The notes: generated by a model from the sequence alone, not told the origin. 64,000 nt of DNA from Bacillota bacterium (GCA_023426245.1 JAFABB010000046.1:1-64000), one strand, 5' to 3'. Shown: positions 18,826 through 28,227, counted from the stretch's first letter. Translations and numbers: made by a program.

Positions 18826-20097
18826 ATGAGTCAAGCGCTAAACATTCCGTTGATTTTTTGTGCCCCATTCGCGGTGATTTTGTTATTGATTGCCATTATG
18901 CCTTTGGCCTTGCCGCGTTTTTGGGAGAAAAACAGTAATAAAGCCATCGTGGCTACTGTTGTCAGCATCCCGGTATTGATATTCATGATCATGAAATCTC
19001 CCCACTCCCTTGGGAACACGATTGAAGATTATATCTCATTTATCGTACTTCTGGCTTCATTGTTTGTTATTTCCGGTGGAATTTTAGTTAAAGGGGATTT
19101 AAAAGCAACACCGGCTGTGAATACTGTCTTTTTACTGGTTGGAGCTATTATTGCTAACCTGATTGGCACAACCGGCGCCAGTATGTTATTAATTCGGCCA
19201 TTACTTTCGACAATTCGCGAAAGAAAACATATTATGCATATCCCGGTTTTCTTTATTTTTGTGGTTTCCAATATTGGCGGGAGTTTGACCCCACTTGGCG
19301 ATCCGCCGCTTTTCATGGGTTATTTACGGGGTGTGCCGTTTACTTGGACTTTTCGGTTGTTTCCGATTTGGCTGTTTGCTGTCGCCGTTCTGTTGATCGT
19401 TTTCTATATTTGGGATACTATCGCCTATAAGAAAGAAAATTTGACCGTTCTTAAGCAGGATGTTCAAAATAAAACACCGCTGATGATATCGGGAAAAATC
19501 AATTTGCTATTTCTGCTGGGTGTCATTGTAGCTGTCTTTTGTCAAGTGCCGGCTCCTTACAGGGAACTGATTATGATTTTGATGCTCGTACTATCACTGG
19601 TATTTACGAAAAAAGAATTGCGGACTGAGAATAGTTTTACTTATGGACCCATTGTCGAAGTTGCCATTTTATTTGCAGGTATTTTTATTACCATGGTTCC
19701 TCTATTGATGCTTTTGGAAACTAAAGGAGCCTCCCTGGGAATCATTAAACCCTGGCAATTCTTTTGGTTTTCCGGGGGGTTGAGTTCCTTTTTAGACAAT
19801 ACGCCGACCTATGTTACATTTGCTTCTTTGGCCTCAAGCGTAACCCAAAGTCTGGGCCATGGAGGCTTCCCGATTGTTCACGGAATCGGCGTCCGGGAAG
19901 ATTTGTTAATGGCTATCAGCGCTGGATCCGTGTTTATGGGCGCCAACACTTATATTGGAAACGGGCCAAACTTCATGGTCAAATCCATTGCCGAGGAGCA
20001 AGGAATTGAGGTACCGCACTTTTTCGGCTATATGGTGTATTCGATATGTATTCTGATTCCGCTTTTTGGAGTCATTACGCTATTGTTTTTTAGATAA
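18826..20097 (+). CDS. NhaD/CitMHS-type ion transporter (putative sodium:proton antiporter)
   Basis: A 423-residue membrane protein with about 11-12 helices in the ion-transporter superfamily. Signature stretches are TGASMLLIRPLL, the SNIGGSLTPLGDPPLFMGYLRGVPF region, SFLDNTPTYVTF and SAGSVFMGANTYIGNGPNFMV. Related proteins are annotated as Na+/H+ antiporters or citrate transporters. The Asp and Asn in the GGSLTPLGDPP and DNTPTY half-loops suit cation binding. AAGGTGG supports the ATG at 18826. The exact substrate is unproven. Confidence 0.82.
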   Translation: MSQALNIPLIFCAPFAVILLLIAIMPLALPRFWEKNSNKAIVATVVSIPVLIFMIMKSPHSLGNTIEDYISFIVLLASLFVISGGILVKGDLKATPAVNTVFLLVGAIIANLIGTTGASMLLIRPLLSTIRERKHIMHIPVFFIFVVSNIGGSLTPLGDPPLFMGYLRGVPFTWTFRLFPIWLFAVAVLLIVFYIWDTIAYKKENLTVLKQDVQNKTPLMISGKINLLFLLGVIVAVFCQVPAPYRELIMILMLVLSLVFTKKELRTENSFTYGPIVEVAILFAGIFITMVPLLMLLETKGASLGIIKPWQFFWFSGGLSSFLDNTPTYVTFASLASSVTQSLGHGGFPIVHGIGVREDLLMAISAGSVFMGANTYIGNGPNFMVKSIAEEQGIEVPHFFGYMVYSICILIPLFGVITLLFFR

Positions 20098-20120
20098 TCA
20101 AGCCAAAGATATGAGGCATT

Positions 20121-20152
20121 AAAAAGAACCTGGAACTCACCAGGTTCTTTTT
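20121..20152 (+). terminator. Strong terminator after the antiporter gene
   Basis: A 13-bp stem, AAAAAGAACCTGG (20121-20133) with CCAGGTTCTTTTT (20140-20152). Confidence 0.92.
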
Positions 20153-20203
20153 AGTTCCCGTATATAATGGGCTCAATAAGGTCTCTGTTTCTTCCGTGCA
20201 TGA

Positions 20204-20464
20204 TTAATGTTTGGGTTTCATGGTGTCGCAGCAGGTTTGCGGAGTGGTCCTGGCTGTTTCCGATTGTAAGCTAACTTTGGGAGTCTTTTGATGGTCTTCT
20301 ACAAAATCTTTGCCGAATTCGACCTGGGTGGCATTAATAAAATGATCCTGAATTTGATCGGCATCCCCACAGATATCATTGCGCACCCAAATCTGCTCGG
20401 CGGTACAAAATTGATCCTTCCCCCAAAACTGACAACTGTCAACAGTACATCTGACTTTAGTCAT
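20204..20464 (-). CDS. DUF1540 cysteine-rich small protein
   Basis: An 86-residue protein whose N-terminal half (VRCTVDSCQFWGKDQFCTAEQIWV) is a DUF1540 motif with regularly spaced Cys, probably a metal- or disulfide-stabilised knot. Two more Cys (TCCD) lie near the C-terminus. Such proteins are common in spore-forming Clostridia, and their role is unknown. AAGGAG precedes the ATG. Confidence 0.8.
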   Translation of the reverse strand: MTKVRCTVDSCQFWGKDQFCTAEQIWVRNDICGDADQIQDHFINATQVEFGKDFVEDHQKTPKVSLQSETARTTPQTCCDTMKPKH

Positions 20465-20581
20465 GATTATCTCCTTTTCCAGAAAGAAATGTATTGAAGT
20501 TTACCTCGGAGTTCCTAAGAATTCAGGTGAAATTAATTTTCTCCTCCAATGCTTAACTTATACCTGCTTTAAGTATTTCTA

Positions 20582-21502
20582 CTATGGGTGTTTTATATTT
20601 TCTTCGGGTTGAGTTGCCAAAGGGAGTCCATTTATTTCTTGATAAAGAGTAAGGATTTTCTGAATATGATAAAGAAAAATAATAATGTTTGTAGATTCGG
20701 GACGTGGCTCCAGCCAAAAAGGAATCTGATTCGAGATATCGAGGGCGGCGGACCGGACGTTTGAATAATTTTTTATCAAATTGAAATCCATTTTGTCAAG
20801 GATCCGCATATGTAGAAGGATTTCGTTAAAATTGGCTATTTTAGTTTCGATATCATAGTGCTTGGGAGTGTGATTGGTTTTCTTTTTGATGAAACGAACT
20901 CGGCTGTCTTCGGATGCCAGTTTAATGAGTTCGTTTACTTTGGCTAGATCCTGTTCCAGCGGGAAGATGTCATTTTTCTTTATTTCCAATAAATCATTGA
21001 TGACAGGTTCAATTTTGAAAGATAAATCGTTAATGGAGCGGTAAATTTGTGGGATATAGTTCGGAGGGAAAACTAAATAATTTATTATCACGGCAATAAT
21101 GATACCGATAAATGTGTCGAAAATACGGTTAATACTGTAAATATAAGGATTTTTTCCTTTTACCGTAAGCATCACGGCCATGAAGACAACACCGGCAAAA
21201 GCAACCGGTTTGTGCCATTTTAATAAATTACAGCAATAGATAACCATAATCAGAGCGATGCCGCATAAAAAGGGATTTCCCGGATCGATTAAGGCGCAAA
21301 TAAGGCCGAATCCGGCGCCGATGATTGTGCCGGCCATTCTGTTTCGCCCGGCCCTGAGTGAGTTGGCTAAAGAATTCTCCATTGAAATAATTGCGGCGAT
21401 TGCAACAAAAAAAGGATAGTCCAACGTTAAAAGTTTAGAAATTCCAAGGCAGATTATCACGGCTAAGGCAGTTTTCAGATTTCGGGGGCCGATTCTTACC
21501 AT
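20582..21502 (-). CDS. FUSC/ArAE-family membrane protein (aromatic acid exporter-like)
   Basis: About 306 residues. Six or so N-terminal hydrophobic helices include the family block LDYPFFVAIAAIISMENSLANSLRAGRNRMAGTIIGAGFG and RIFDTFIGIIIAVIINYLVFP. A helical cytoplasmic domain follows. ArAE members export aromatic acids, but the substrate here is unknown. ATG at 21502 with GGAG about 9 bases upstream is preferred over the TTG at 21520. Confidence 0.82.
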   Translation of the reverse strand: MVRIGPRNLKTALAVIICLGISKLLTLDYPFFVAIAAIISMENSLANSLRAGRNRMAGTIIGAGFGLICALIDPGNPFLCGIALIMVIYCCNLLKWHKPVAFAGVVFMAVMLTVKGKNPYIYSINRIFDTFIGIIIAVIINYLVFPPNYIPQIYRSINDLSFKIEPVINDLLEIKKNDIFPLEQDLAKVNELIKLASEDSRVRFIKKKTNHTPKHYDIETKIANFNEILLHMRILDKMDFNLIKNYSNVRSAALDISNQIPFWLEPRPESTNIIIFLYHIQKILTLYQEINGLPLATQPEENIKHP

Positions 21503-21744
21503 CGCATAAACTCCAAACAAAACTTGTATCGCTAAGCAATAATTGCTTTTCAGGCAGCCTCATTCTTTATCCAATAACTGAATGAATGGAGATTGGATTG
21601 GGCGCAATGAATTATTCCTTTAAAATATGTCCCCGCTTTAACTTTATATACTTATTGCATGATTTTATAACTCCGGGTTGATTTCAATACTTGTTACCGG
21701 TAATATACAAAAAAGAAGATGAATTCAAATAATGGGTGTTTAAA

Positions 21745-21930
21745 ATGCGGGTAATAATCATGGAAATAAGTCTAAAACAATGGGGTTGGAGAGGATGGGA
21801 ATGGTCAAAGGGTTGGGCTTTATGGGGTTGGCCCGGAATTTGGAACTGGAATGCCGGAGGACTTGGGGTTTCGGAGTGGCCCAAGCGGGTTTTGGTAAAA
21901 CGGGAAAGCAAAGAAGAAAAAACCCGATGA
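21745..21930 (+). CDS. Possible tryptophan-rich small protein
   Basis: A 61-codon frame with at least ten Trp in its middle third (QWGWRGWEWSKGWALWGWP, then GIWNWN) and a charged lysine/arginine/glutamate tail. There is no clear ribosome-binding site and no family known to me. The rest of the 630-base gap at 21503-22134 shows nothing else. It could be a chance product of TGG-rich DNA. Confidence 0.35.
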   Translation: MRVIIMEISLKQWGWRGWEWSKGWALWGWPGIWNWNAGGLGVSEWPKRVLVKRESKEEKTR

Positions 21931-22134
21931 AAATACCTTGGTGTTAATTGTCAAATTATCCGGAACATGATGTTTTTATAAAAATGCTTTAAAGTTTCTC
22001 CGGAGAGGCTGGGGATTATTTATCCAAAAGTATAAAGAAGATATATATACGGTAAACAAATCAGAAATTGAATCATTTCAGAGATATTGGATATTACTTT
22101 TTAAAATTCCCCAAAAGGAAGCGGTAACCTATTT

Positions 22135-22644
22135 CTAGGTCCCGTGAACAAATGCCGGCTTAAAATCTTGATCATTGATAATCGTATCGACTAAATCCGG
22201 ATCATAATTCAGGCTTGCATTGCAAATGGAGAGATTTTTTTCTCCATAGGTATCTCCTGTGGCGGTATTGGCCTTTTCGTGGGATTCCATTCCGGTAATC
22301 GTTGTATGGCCTGAAAATACGCCGGCATTTTGGATCATGGCATTTACATTGATTGCCTGAATGTCAATGTCGGTTTCTTGAATATCATGCCCAGGGGTAT
22401 CGAAAATGATATGTTGATCCCGATCATCAATCGGAGTGTCAATTAAATCAGGATCGATCACTAAACAAAGATTTTGAACGAGCCAATTTGAATCTCCGAT
22501 TGAATTAAAGACACTATTTGATTTCCCGTGGGCACTCCACCCGACGGCGCTGTTTTTTTCGCCGATAAAAATTCCGCAATTCCGTTGAATTGAATTAACA
22601 GAAATATTCCCTTCGATTTTGATAACCATCGTATTTTCTTTCAT
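22135..22644 (-). CDS. GerPA/GerPF-like protein with two tandem domains
   Basis: A 169-residue protein made of two related halves, each resembling the spore germination GerPA/GerPF domain. The repeats align as GNISVNSIQRNCGIFIGEKNS with AINVNAMIQNAGVFSGHTT, then LVIDPDLIDTPIDDRDQ with LNYDPDLVDTIINDQD. GerP proteins sit in the inner spore coat and allow germinants through. Domain doubling is unusual because GerPA/GerPF are normally single-domain proteins of about 70-80 residues. The ATG overlaps the upstream stop codon, so translation is coupled to 22641-22889. Confidence 0.75.
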   Translation of the reverse strand: MKENTMVIKIEGNISVNSIQRNCGIFIGEKNSAVGWSAHGKSNSVFNSIGDSNWLVQNLCLVIDPDLIDTPIDDRDQHIIFDTPGHDIQETDIDIQAINVNAMIQNAGVFSGHTTITGMESHEKANTATGDTYGEKNLSICNASLNYDPDLVDTIINDQDFKPAFVHGT

Positions 22645-22889
22645 GTGTTAACCCCGCAGTAAGGTTTGACATCTTGGTCGTTTATGTTCCCGTCGGCGGC
22701 TTCAAATCCGTCGAAATTGGAATTCGCCGAAGCGATCGAATAATTAAAGAACCCGAAGAAACCACCGTTTCCGGCATTAAATTTCATATTGGCATCCCAG
22801 CCTGTAATAACGCTGTTGCCCAAAAAGATCCCCGCATTTTGCTGGGGATTATTCACATTTACGACTCCGACATTAACAATGGATGGCAT
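22641..22889 (-). CDS. GerPA/GerPF-like spore protein (single domain)
   Basis: An 82-residue protein beginning MPSIVNVGVVNVNNPQQNAG, typical of the GerPA/GerPF family, with GNSVITGWDAN and a terminal NINDQDVKP. It is probably a spore-coat permeability protein. AAGGAGAA upstream supports the internal ATG at 22889 instead of the track start at 22904. It is first of a two-gene unit with the tandem-domain protein. Confidence 0.75.
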   Translation of the reverse strand: MPSIVNVGVVNVNNPQQNAGIFLGNSVITGWDANMKFNAGNGGFFGFFNYSIASANSNFDGFEAADGNINDQDVKPYCGVNT

Positions 22890-23064
22890 AAGGTTCTCCT
22901 TCATCAGACCGTCTTTCGGTATGGAGCATCTGAAGCAAATCCTCTGATAATTATGATATGAGGAGAGAATATCGAAAGCAGTCTGTCTCCTGATTCAAGT
23001 TGTTATAATGATTCAGTTTTGGGCCGTTTTCGTTTTAAAGTTCGGGTTTTGAGATTGTTGGAAT

Positions 23065-23412
23065 TTATAAAAAAAATTTTGAAAATCCCAAGATCAAACC
23101 CGGAAGGATCCCAAATAGCAAATTCACAGGTGAGCTTAAGGACTTGGGAAGGGATTTGTTAATTTTCGGAGCGCCCGGTCGGATGAAAGGAATTGACAAA
23201 ATATTAAGCCAATTTGCCATATCTCCAAACCCCGGATGACTGAAGTTGTTTGGAGCCGCCGATTCCTTTAGGGTAGGTCCAAATAAGTTATTCGAAAGAT
23301 TGAACAATCGTTGAAAGGAGTTGCTGTTATTAAAAAAATCATACCATTCTTTTTGGAGGGCGGTGACCTTTTGAAACCAGTCCTGATTGAAAATATTGAG
23401 CCAGTTTATCAT
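23065..23412 (-). CDS. Hypothetical protein near the GerPA-like genes
   Basis: A 115-residue protein of no recognised family. Two related motifs are visible, MINWLNIFNQDW at the N-terminus and MANWLNILSIPF near residue 65. The C-terminal end is hydrophobic (NLLFGILPGLILGFSKFFL) and could be a membrane anchor. AGAAGGAG 9 bases before the ATG at 23412 decides the start. Its position next to the GerPA-like genes hints at a spore role. Confidence 0.55.
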   Translation of the reverse strand: MINWLNIFNQDWFQKVTALQKEWYDFFNNSNSFQRLFNLSNNLFGPTLKESAAPNNFSHPGFGDMANWLNILSIPFIRPGAPKINKSLPKSLSSPVNLLFGILPGLILGFSKFFL

Positions 23413-23691
23413 GGGATATAAGCTCCTTCTATTTTTAATGCCGCAAAGATTGAAATCCATTTTATATAGTTAATTTATGAATTTAGAAGGGAAAATAAAG
23501 CGGGATTTTATAACAATATTTTTGAAAAATCTGAGGAAGGGAGACATGCTCATTTCAAATGAAAGATCGTAAAATTATCTACGATGAAAACAGGATAAAA
23601 GAATAATTCATGCGGCAAATTTGTTTTGTAAAATCTCGTGTTATCGGTATGTAATATATTCTCGTGTATACATTATTATTGAATTTATTTA

Positions 23692-23720
23692 TTGATTTCA
23701 TGTTAAGTTGATGATAATAT
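23692..23720 (+). promoter_or_regulatory. Candidate promoter of the first amt-glnB operon
   Basis: TTGATT (23692-23697), a 17-base spacer and TAATAT (23715-23720). An inverted pair TGTTA/TAACA (23701-23705, 23722-23726) overlaps it. The spacing does not match the GlnR/TnrA consensus, so nitrogen control is only suggested by the genes. The rest of the 23413-23817 gap is AT-rich with no gene. Confidence 0.55.
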
Positions 23721-23817
23721 ATAACACAACAAGGCTTTGGAAATTACATTAATATTACTTTTCAAACAGAAGCTTTATTATGCTTGAGCAAACATTAAAC
23801 AAAATGGAGGAATGCAA

Positions 23818-25182
23818 ATGGAAACAAAAGTCATCTTAGACACTCTGTGGACGCTTATTGCGGGAATGTTGGTATTTTTCATGAACTTGGGCTTTGCCAT
23901 GGTGGAATCTGGCTTTAATCGCGCTAAAAACTGCGTCAATATTTTGTCAAAAAACTTTATCGTTTTTGCGGTCTCATCATTCGGATTTTTAGTATTGGGT
24001 TGGGGGTTAATGTTTGGAGACGGTACTCCCTTTGTCGGTCTCAAAGGTTTATGGTTTATCAATGGCGCCGACAATTCGCCGGCTGTTGGTGATGCTTATA
24101 AGGGAGTTTATTCAGCGATTTCGTGGACAGGAATTCCTTTGTTGGGAAAATTTTTCTTTCAGTTGGTTTTCTGCGGTACAGCTGCTACTATCGTATCCGG
24201 GGCTGTTGCGGAACGGATTAAGTACAAATCTTTTATTGTCTTTTCTTTCGTAATGGCGATCTTTATTTATCCCATTACCGGACATTGGATTTGGGGTGGC
24301 GGTTGGTTATCCCAATTGGGAATGTGGGACTTTGCCGGTTCGACGGTCGTTCACTCGGTAGGTGGCTGGGCGGCGCTGGCTGGAATTTTAGTTCTCGGCC
24401 CTCGGTTTGGGAAATATACGAAAGATGGGAAAATCAATCCCATTCCCGGTCATAATATGAGTACTGCCACGATTGGAGTTTTCGTCCTCTGGCTTGGCTG
24501 GTTCGGATTTAACCCGGGCTCCACGATGGCTGCCGATCCCAAAGCAATCGCCCATGTTTTAATGACCACCAATACTGCGGCCATTGCGGCGACTTTGAGT
24601 TCCACTGTCATCGCCTGGTGGATTTTGGGCAAACCCGATTTGGGAATGACCTTAAATGGATGTCTGGCCGGACTCGTTGCGATCACTGCACCTTGTGCAT
24701 TCGTTAGTGTGGGAAGCTCTTTGATCATCGGTCTGATTGCCGGCGTTTTGGTTGTCTTGAGTGTAATTGGCTTTGATCGTATCAAAATTGATGACCCGGT
24801 TGGTGCCTTATCGGTTCACTTGGTAAATGGAGTATTCGGGACTTTATGTGTTGGCTTGTTTGCGCAGGATGGGATTGCGGGAGCTGCAACAGGCAACGGC
24901 CTTTTCTTTGGAGGTGGATTGAAGTTGCTGGGAACGCAATTTGTCGGTGTTTTAGCAGTGGCTGTTTTTGTTACGGCACTTTCGCTGATTGCCTGGTTGG
25001 TTATTAAAGCGGTTATGGGTATCCGGGTTAGCTTACAAGAAGAGATTGAGGGTTTGGATATCGGAGAACACGGCAACAGTGCTTATCCTGAGTTTTTAAC
25101 CCGCAAACCGGTTTACTCTTATGTCGGAGACGGCGCGATTGGAATTGAAACTGGGAAGACCGTAGCACAGGGGGTAAAATAA
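23818..25182 (+). CDS. amt: Ammonium transporter Amt
   Basis: A 454-residue Amt/Rh-family channel with 11 transmembrane helices and no signal peptide. Family landmarks are FAMVESGFNRAKN, GHWIWGGGWL, the pore histidine in STVVHSVGGWAAL, FVLWLGWFGFNPGST and the second histidine in LSVHLVNGVFGT. It imports ammonium for assimilation. GGAGG 7 bases before the ATG at 23818 sets the start. The PII gene follows after 1 base, the usual amtB-glnK arrangement. Confidence 0.95.
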   Translation: METKVILDTLWTLIAGMLVFFMNLGFAMVESGFNRAKNCVNILSKNFIVFAVSSFGFLVLGWGLMFGDGTPFVGLKGLWFINGADNSPAVGDAYKGVYSAISWTGIPLLGKFFFQLVFCGTAATIVSGAVAERIKYKSFIVFSFVMAIFIYPITGHWIWGGGWLSQLGMWDFAGSTVVHSVGGWAALAGILVLGPRFGKYTKDGKINPIPGHNMSTATIGVFVLWLGWFGFNPGSTMAADPKAIAHVLMTTNTAAIAATLSSTVIAWWILGKPDLGMTLNGCLAGLVAITAPCAFVSVGSSLIIGLIAGVLVVLSVIGFDRIKIDDPVGALSVHLVNGVFGTLCVGLFAQDGIAGAATGNGLFFGGGLKLLGTQFVGVLAVAVFVTALSLIAWLVIKAVMGIRVSLQEEIEGLDIGEHGNSAYPEFLTRKPVYSYVGDGAIGIETGKTVAQGVK

Positions 25183-25183
25183 G

Positions 25184-25522
25184 ATGAAACATATTATTGC
25201 AGTTATCCGTCCTGAAAAACTTGATGATGTGCGTCATGCTTTGGAAAAAGTCGGTTATTCCGGTTTGATGATTTCTGAAATTCAGGGACACGGCAAACAA
25301 AAAGGGATTGTCCAACAATGGCGCGGTGAAAAATATAAAGTGGATTTAATCTCGAAAATCAAATTGGAGGTCGTCGTGAAAGACGGGGAAGCCGAAGCGA
25401 TCAAAAAAACCATTATTGAAAACGCGCGGACCGGAGAGATCGGCGATGGTAAGATTTTTATCGCTCATGTTGATGAAGTCATTCGTATTCGCACCGGTGA
25501 AGAAGGAGAAATTGCTCTATAA
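25184..25522 (+). CDS. glnK: PII nitrogen regulatory protein (GlnB/GlnK family)
   Basis: A 112-residue PII protein. The T-loop contains Tyr51 (WRGEKYKVDL), the uridylylation position, and the B-loop is RTGEIGDGKIF. PII trimers bind ATP/ADP and 2-oxoglutarate and plug the partner Amt channel. Coupling to the amt gene suggests it regulates that transporter. No uridylyltransferase gene is in the window. Confidence 0.93.
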   Translation: MKHIIAVIRPEKLDDVRHALEKVGYSGLMISEIQGHGKQKGIVQQWRGEKYKVDLISKIKLEVVVKDGEAEAIKKTIIENARTGEIGDGKIFIAHVDEVIRIRTGEEGEIAL

Positions 25523-25536
25523 TTATATTGGATTTG

Positions 25537-25565
25537 AAAAGCCTCGCATAAAGCGGGGCTTTTTT
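25537..25565 (+). terminator. Terminator of amt-glnK (first pair)
   Basis: AAAAGCCTCGC (25537-25547) pairs with GCGGGGCTTTT (25553-25563), then T. Confidence 0.9.
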
Positions 25566-25671
25566 GTGCGCTCACTGGGGGTGTAATCTAACGGGTGAAA
25601 TCCCCGGGTTGTGGATTGATAGTAGCAAACACAATCTTCTGCTCTGTTGAAGAACAGCGAGGTAAGAAAAA

Positions 25672-25785
25672 ATGCATTCATTGGACGACGGAAAGAATGA
25701 TTTTATTCGGAAACTGATCGCGAATGCAGAAAAAGAGAAAGAATTGATAGATAGTGGCAGCACGCTTTTACAAAAATCCAGTTGA
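25672..25785 (+). CDS. Possible 37-residue small protein
   Basis: A charged frame beginning MHSLDDGKNDFIRKL in the gap before corA, with GAGGT about 9 bases upstream. It has no known family. Seventy bases further on, an ATG at 25856 opens a 35-codon frame. An overlapping frame there encodes a hydrophobic peptide with a basic end (QRRPPDLTF) but lacks a standard start. Nothing else is visible in 25566-26051. Confidence 0.35.
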   Translation: MHSLDDGKNDFIRKLIANAEKEKELIDSGSTLLQKSS

Positions 25786-26051
25786 CAACCGGATTGGGCA
25801 GAGATATAGTGAAATGGAAAGAAAAACTTTGATTAGCACAGGCAGGTGAAAGGTAATGGACGGAGACCCTAGTAATCGGATATTTATTGGTATTTATGGC
25901 TCTATGCGGTTTTCTGATATTCTATTGCCAGAGACGGCCTCCGGATTTGACCTTCTAAAATAATTCGCTTTTTGGCTGGCGCCTCTCCCGATGGAATCTC
26001 AAATAAAATTTCCGCCTTAGAAACATTCTAATTGGGAAGGGGGAGTTTGCT

Positions 26052-27038
26052 GTGCTCCGTACATATCTTACTGTCGAAGACAGATTGACGATTCTTGAAA
26101 ATCTCTCCGAAAAAGGTATTTGGATTAACTTAATCAACCCGCCTGAAACTGAGCTTACGAAAGTCGCAGTTGCAGGAGGAATCAATCTTGATTTATTACG
26201 GGTGGCCCTTGACGCTGAAGAGCGTTCCCGGATTGAGGTTGATGAAGGACAACTGCTCATTTTGATCAATGTGCCGATCGCCGAGGGTGATAACGGTAGT
26301 TTGCTATATGATACCATTCCGCTGGGAATTGTTGTCGCTGAACACTGCATTGTTACGGTATGCCTAAAAGAGAATCCTATTGTTACCGAGTTCGAATATG
26401 GTAAAAACCGGGCTTTTTATACTTTTAAAAAAACTAGGTTTGTACTGCAGATACTCTTTAAGACAGCCACTTACTATCTGCGGTATCTACAACAGATCGA
26501 CAAAAAGTCTAACGAGATTGAAAACCAATTGCACGGTTCAATGAAAAACGAACAACTGATTAAACTCCTCAACCTGGAAAAAAGTTTGACCTATTTTACA
26601 ACTTCGTTGCGGGCCAATGAAATTGTAATGGAGAAGCTTTTAAGACTGCAGCTTAAATCGCCGACAGCCAATGTGGACCCGGATACTGCGATGACCACCC
26701 AAATTTTAAAAATGTATCCAGAAGATGAAGAATTACTCGAAGATGTCATTACTGAAAACAAACAGGCGATTGAAATGAGTCAAACTTACAGCACCATTTT
26801 AAGCGGGCTCATGGATGCGTTTGCCTCGATTGTTTCGAATAATCTGAACATCATCATGAAGTTTTTGACTTCGGTTACCATTGTAATGGCCCTGCCTACC
26901 ATGGTAGCCAGTTTTTATGGGATGAACGTAGCCGTGCCGTTTCAAAATGTACCCCATGCTTTTGCCATTGCGATCATTATTTCCATTGTTTTATCAGTTG
27001 TAGGAGTGATCCTGCTTCGGTGGAAAAATATGTTTTGA
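26052..27038 (+). CDS. corA: CorA-family divalent cation channel
   Basis: A 328-residue protein. An alpha/beta N-terminal cytoplasmic domain and long helices precede two C-terminal transmembrane segments, and the signature YGMN (about residues 290-293) sits at the end of the first. CorA pentamers admit Mg2+ and sometimes Co2+ or Ni2+. The GTG start at 26052 follows GGAAGGGGGAG. It stands alone and ends in a hairpin terminator. Confidence 0.92.
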   Translation: MLRTYLTVEDRLTILENLSEKGIWINLINPPETELTKVAVAGGINLDLLRVALDAEERSRIEVDEGQLLILINVPIAEGDNGSLLYDTIPLGIVVAEHCIVTVCLKENPIVTEFEYGKNRAFYTFKKTRFVLQILFKTATYYLRYLQQIDKKSNEIENQLHGSMKNEQLIKLLNLEKSLTYFTTSLRANEIVMEKLLRLQLKSPTANVDPDTAMTTQILKMYPEDEELLEDVITENKQAIEMSQTYSTILSGLMDAFASIVSNNLNIIMKFLTSVTIVMALPTMVASFYGMNVAVPFQNVPHAFAIAIIISIVLSVVGVILLRWKNMF

Positions 27039-27091
27039 AGGAAATTGAAGACGGAACGATTTGAATGAACCATAAAATATTATTTCGAAGA

Positions 27092-27130
27092 AGGTTGTCA
27101 TGTCTTAAAGTGTGTGGGTCATGGCAACCT
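27092..27130 (+). terminator. Probable terminator of corA
   Basis: AGGTTGTCATG (27092-27102) pairs with CATGGCAACCT (27120-27130), with one G-U, followed by TTTATTTG. The remaining gap to 27426 holds a weak frame (from 27162) with one hydrophobic stretch that I do not call. Confidence 0.7.
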
Positions 27131-27426
27131 TTATTTGCGATGGAAAGAAAATCCAAAATGCATGATTGGACTTGGGGGCGCTTCCTTTTCTTGCTTTAAT
27201 TGGAACTTCTGCGTTTCTAACTTGATCCGGTTGGTTCCTCTGTTGAGATTGATATTGTTGATTTGGCTTGTTTGGGGACTGTTACAACGAAAAAATGAGG
27301 TGGTGATGACGGGAGGAATTGAATCTTAAATTGGGATATATTTATCTTTATATTCGGTGGAATGATATTTTGGCGGAGTATTGTTTGATATCTCGCAAAA
27401 TGAAGAACCAATGAGGCGGGTAAAGA

Positions 27427-28227
27427 GTGAACGATATAATGAAAGCGATTATTTTGGGTATTGTGGAAGGACTGACCGAATTTCTGCCTGTTTCTTCAAC
27501 GGGTCATTTGATCATTGCCAATGAATTTGTTAATTTTAGAGGCGACTTTGTCAAAATGTTCGATGTCGTCATTCAGTTAGGAGCAATACTTTCGGTTGTG
27601 GTTTATTTTCGGGATAAGCTTTTCCCCGGTGGACGGAATAAGACGGTCTCGGAGAAACTTGAAACCTGGAATATCTGGAAGAAAACGATGGTAGGTGTGC
27701 TTCCGGCCTTGGTAATGGGTGCAGTGGTTGGCAAGCATATTGAAGAAAATCTCTTTAATCCGGTAACCGTTGCGATGGTATTATTGGTGGGTGGTATCGT
27801 TTTGATCGCTATCGAACACAGGAAACCACGCAATAAAATGAATTCTATCGTTCAAATGTCCTATCCGACGGTAATTTTAATTGGTTTCATTCAATGCCTG
27901 GCGATGATACCCGGGACTTCCAGGTCCGCTGCAACGATAATCGGAGCAATGCTTTTAGGTGCGTCAAGGGTTGTAGCCGCAGAATTTTCTTTTTTCCTGG
28001 CGATTCCCACATTGTTTGCCGCATCTGCTTATTATTTGATCAAGACCGGGGTCTTGCTCACCGTGGCGCAAGTGCAGACGCTGGTGGTGGGCTTTAGCGT
28101 TTCGTTTTTGGTGGCATGGATCGTTATTGCCGGATTTATGAAATTCATTACTAAAAAGGATTTTAAGTTTTTTGGCTATTACCGGATTGTTTTGGGTATG
28201 GTCATTTTGTTTTATTTTCTTGGATGA
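27427..28227 (+). CDS. uppP: Undecaprenyl-diphosphatase
   Basis: A 266-residue BacA/UppP membrane enzyme that regenerates undecaprenyl phosphate for peptidoglycan and other glycan synthesis. Both family motifs are intact: EGLTEFLPVSSTGHL (about residues 14-28) and PGTSRSAATIIGAMLLG (about 162-178). Overexpression gives bacitracin resistance in other bacteria. The start is a GTG at 27427; an ATG four codons later is equally possible. A strong terminator follows. Confidence 0.95.
   Translation: MNDIMKAIILGIVEGLTEFLPVSSTGHLIIANEFVNFRGDFVKMFDVVIQLGAILSVVVYFRDKLFPGGRNKTVSEKLETWNIWKKTMVGVLPALVMGAVVGKHIEENLFNPVTVAMVLLVGGIVLIAIEHRKPRNKMNSIVQMSYPTVILIGFIQCLAMIPGTSRSAATIIGAMLLGASRVVAAEFSFFLAIPTLFAASAYYLIKTGVLLTVAQVQTLVVGFSVSFLVAWIVIAGFMKFITKKDFKFFGYYRIVLGMVILFYFLG

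Noticed and set aside
22674..22961. A 95-codon plus-strand frame over the GerPA-like gene
   Set aside because: It is a shadow of the minus-strand GerPA-like gene, which has a family match and a ribosome-binding site.
27114..27329. A 71-codon frame with a hydrophobic stretch between corA and uppP
   Set aside because: Its first part overlaps the corA terminator hairpin, and there is no ribosome-binding site or recognisable family.
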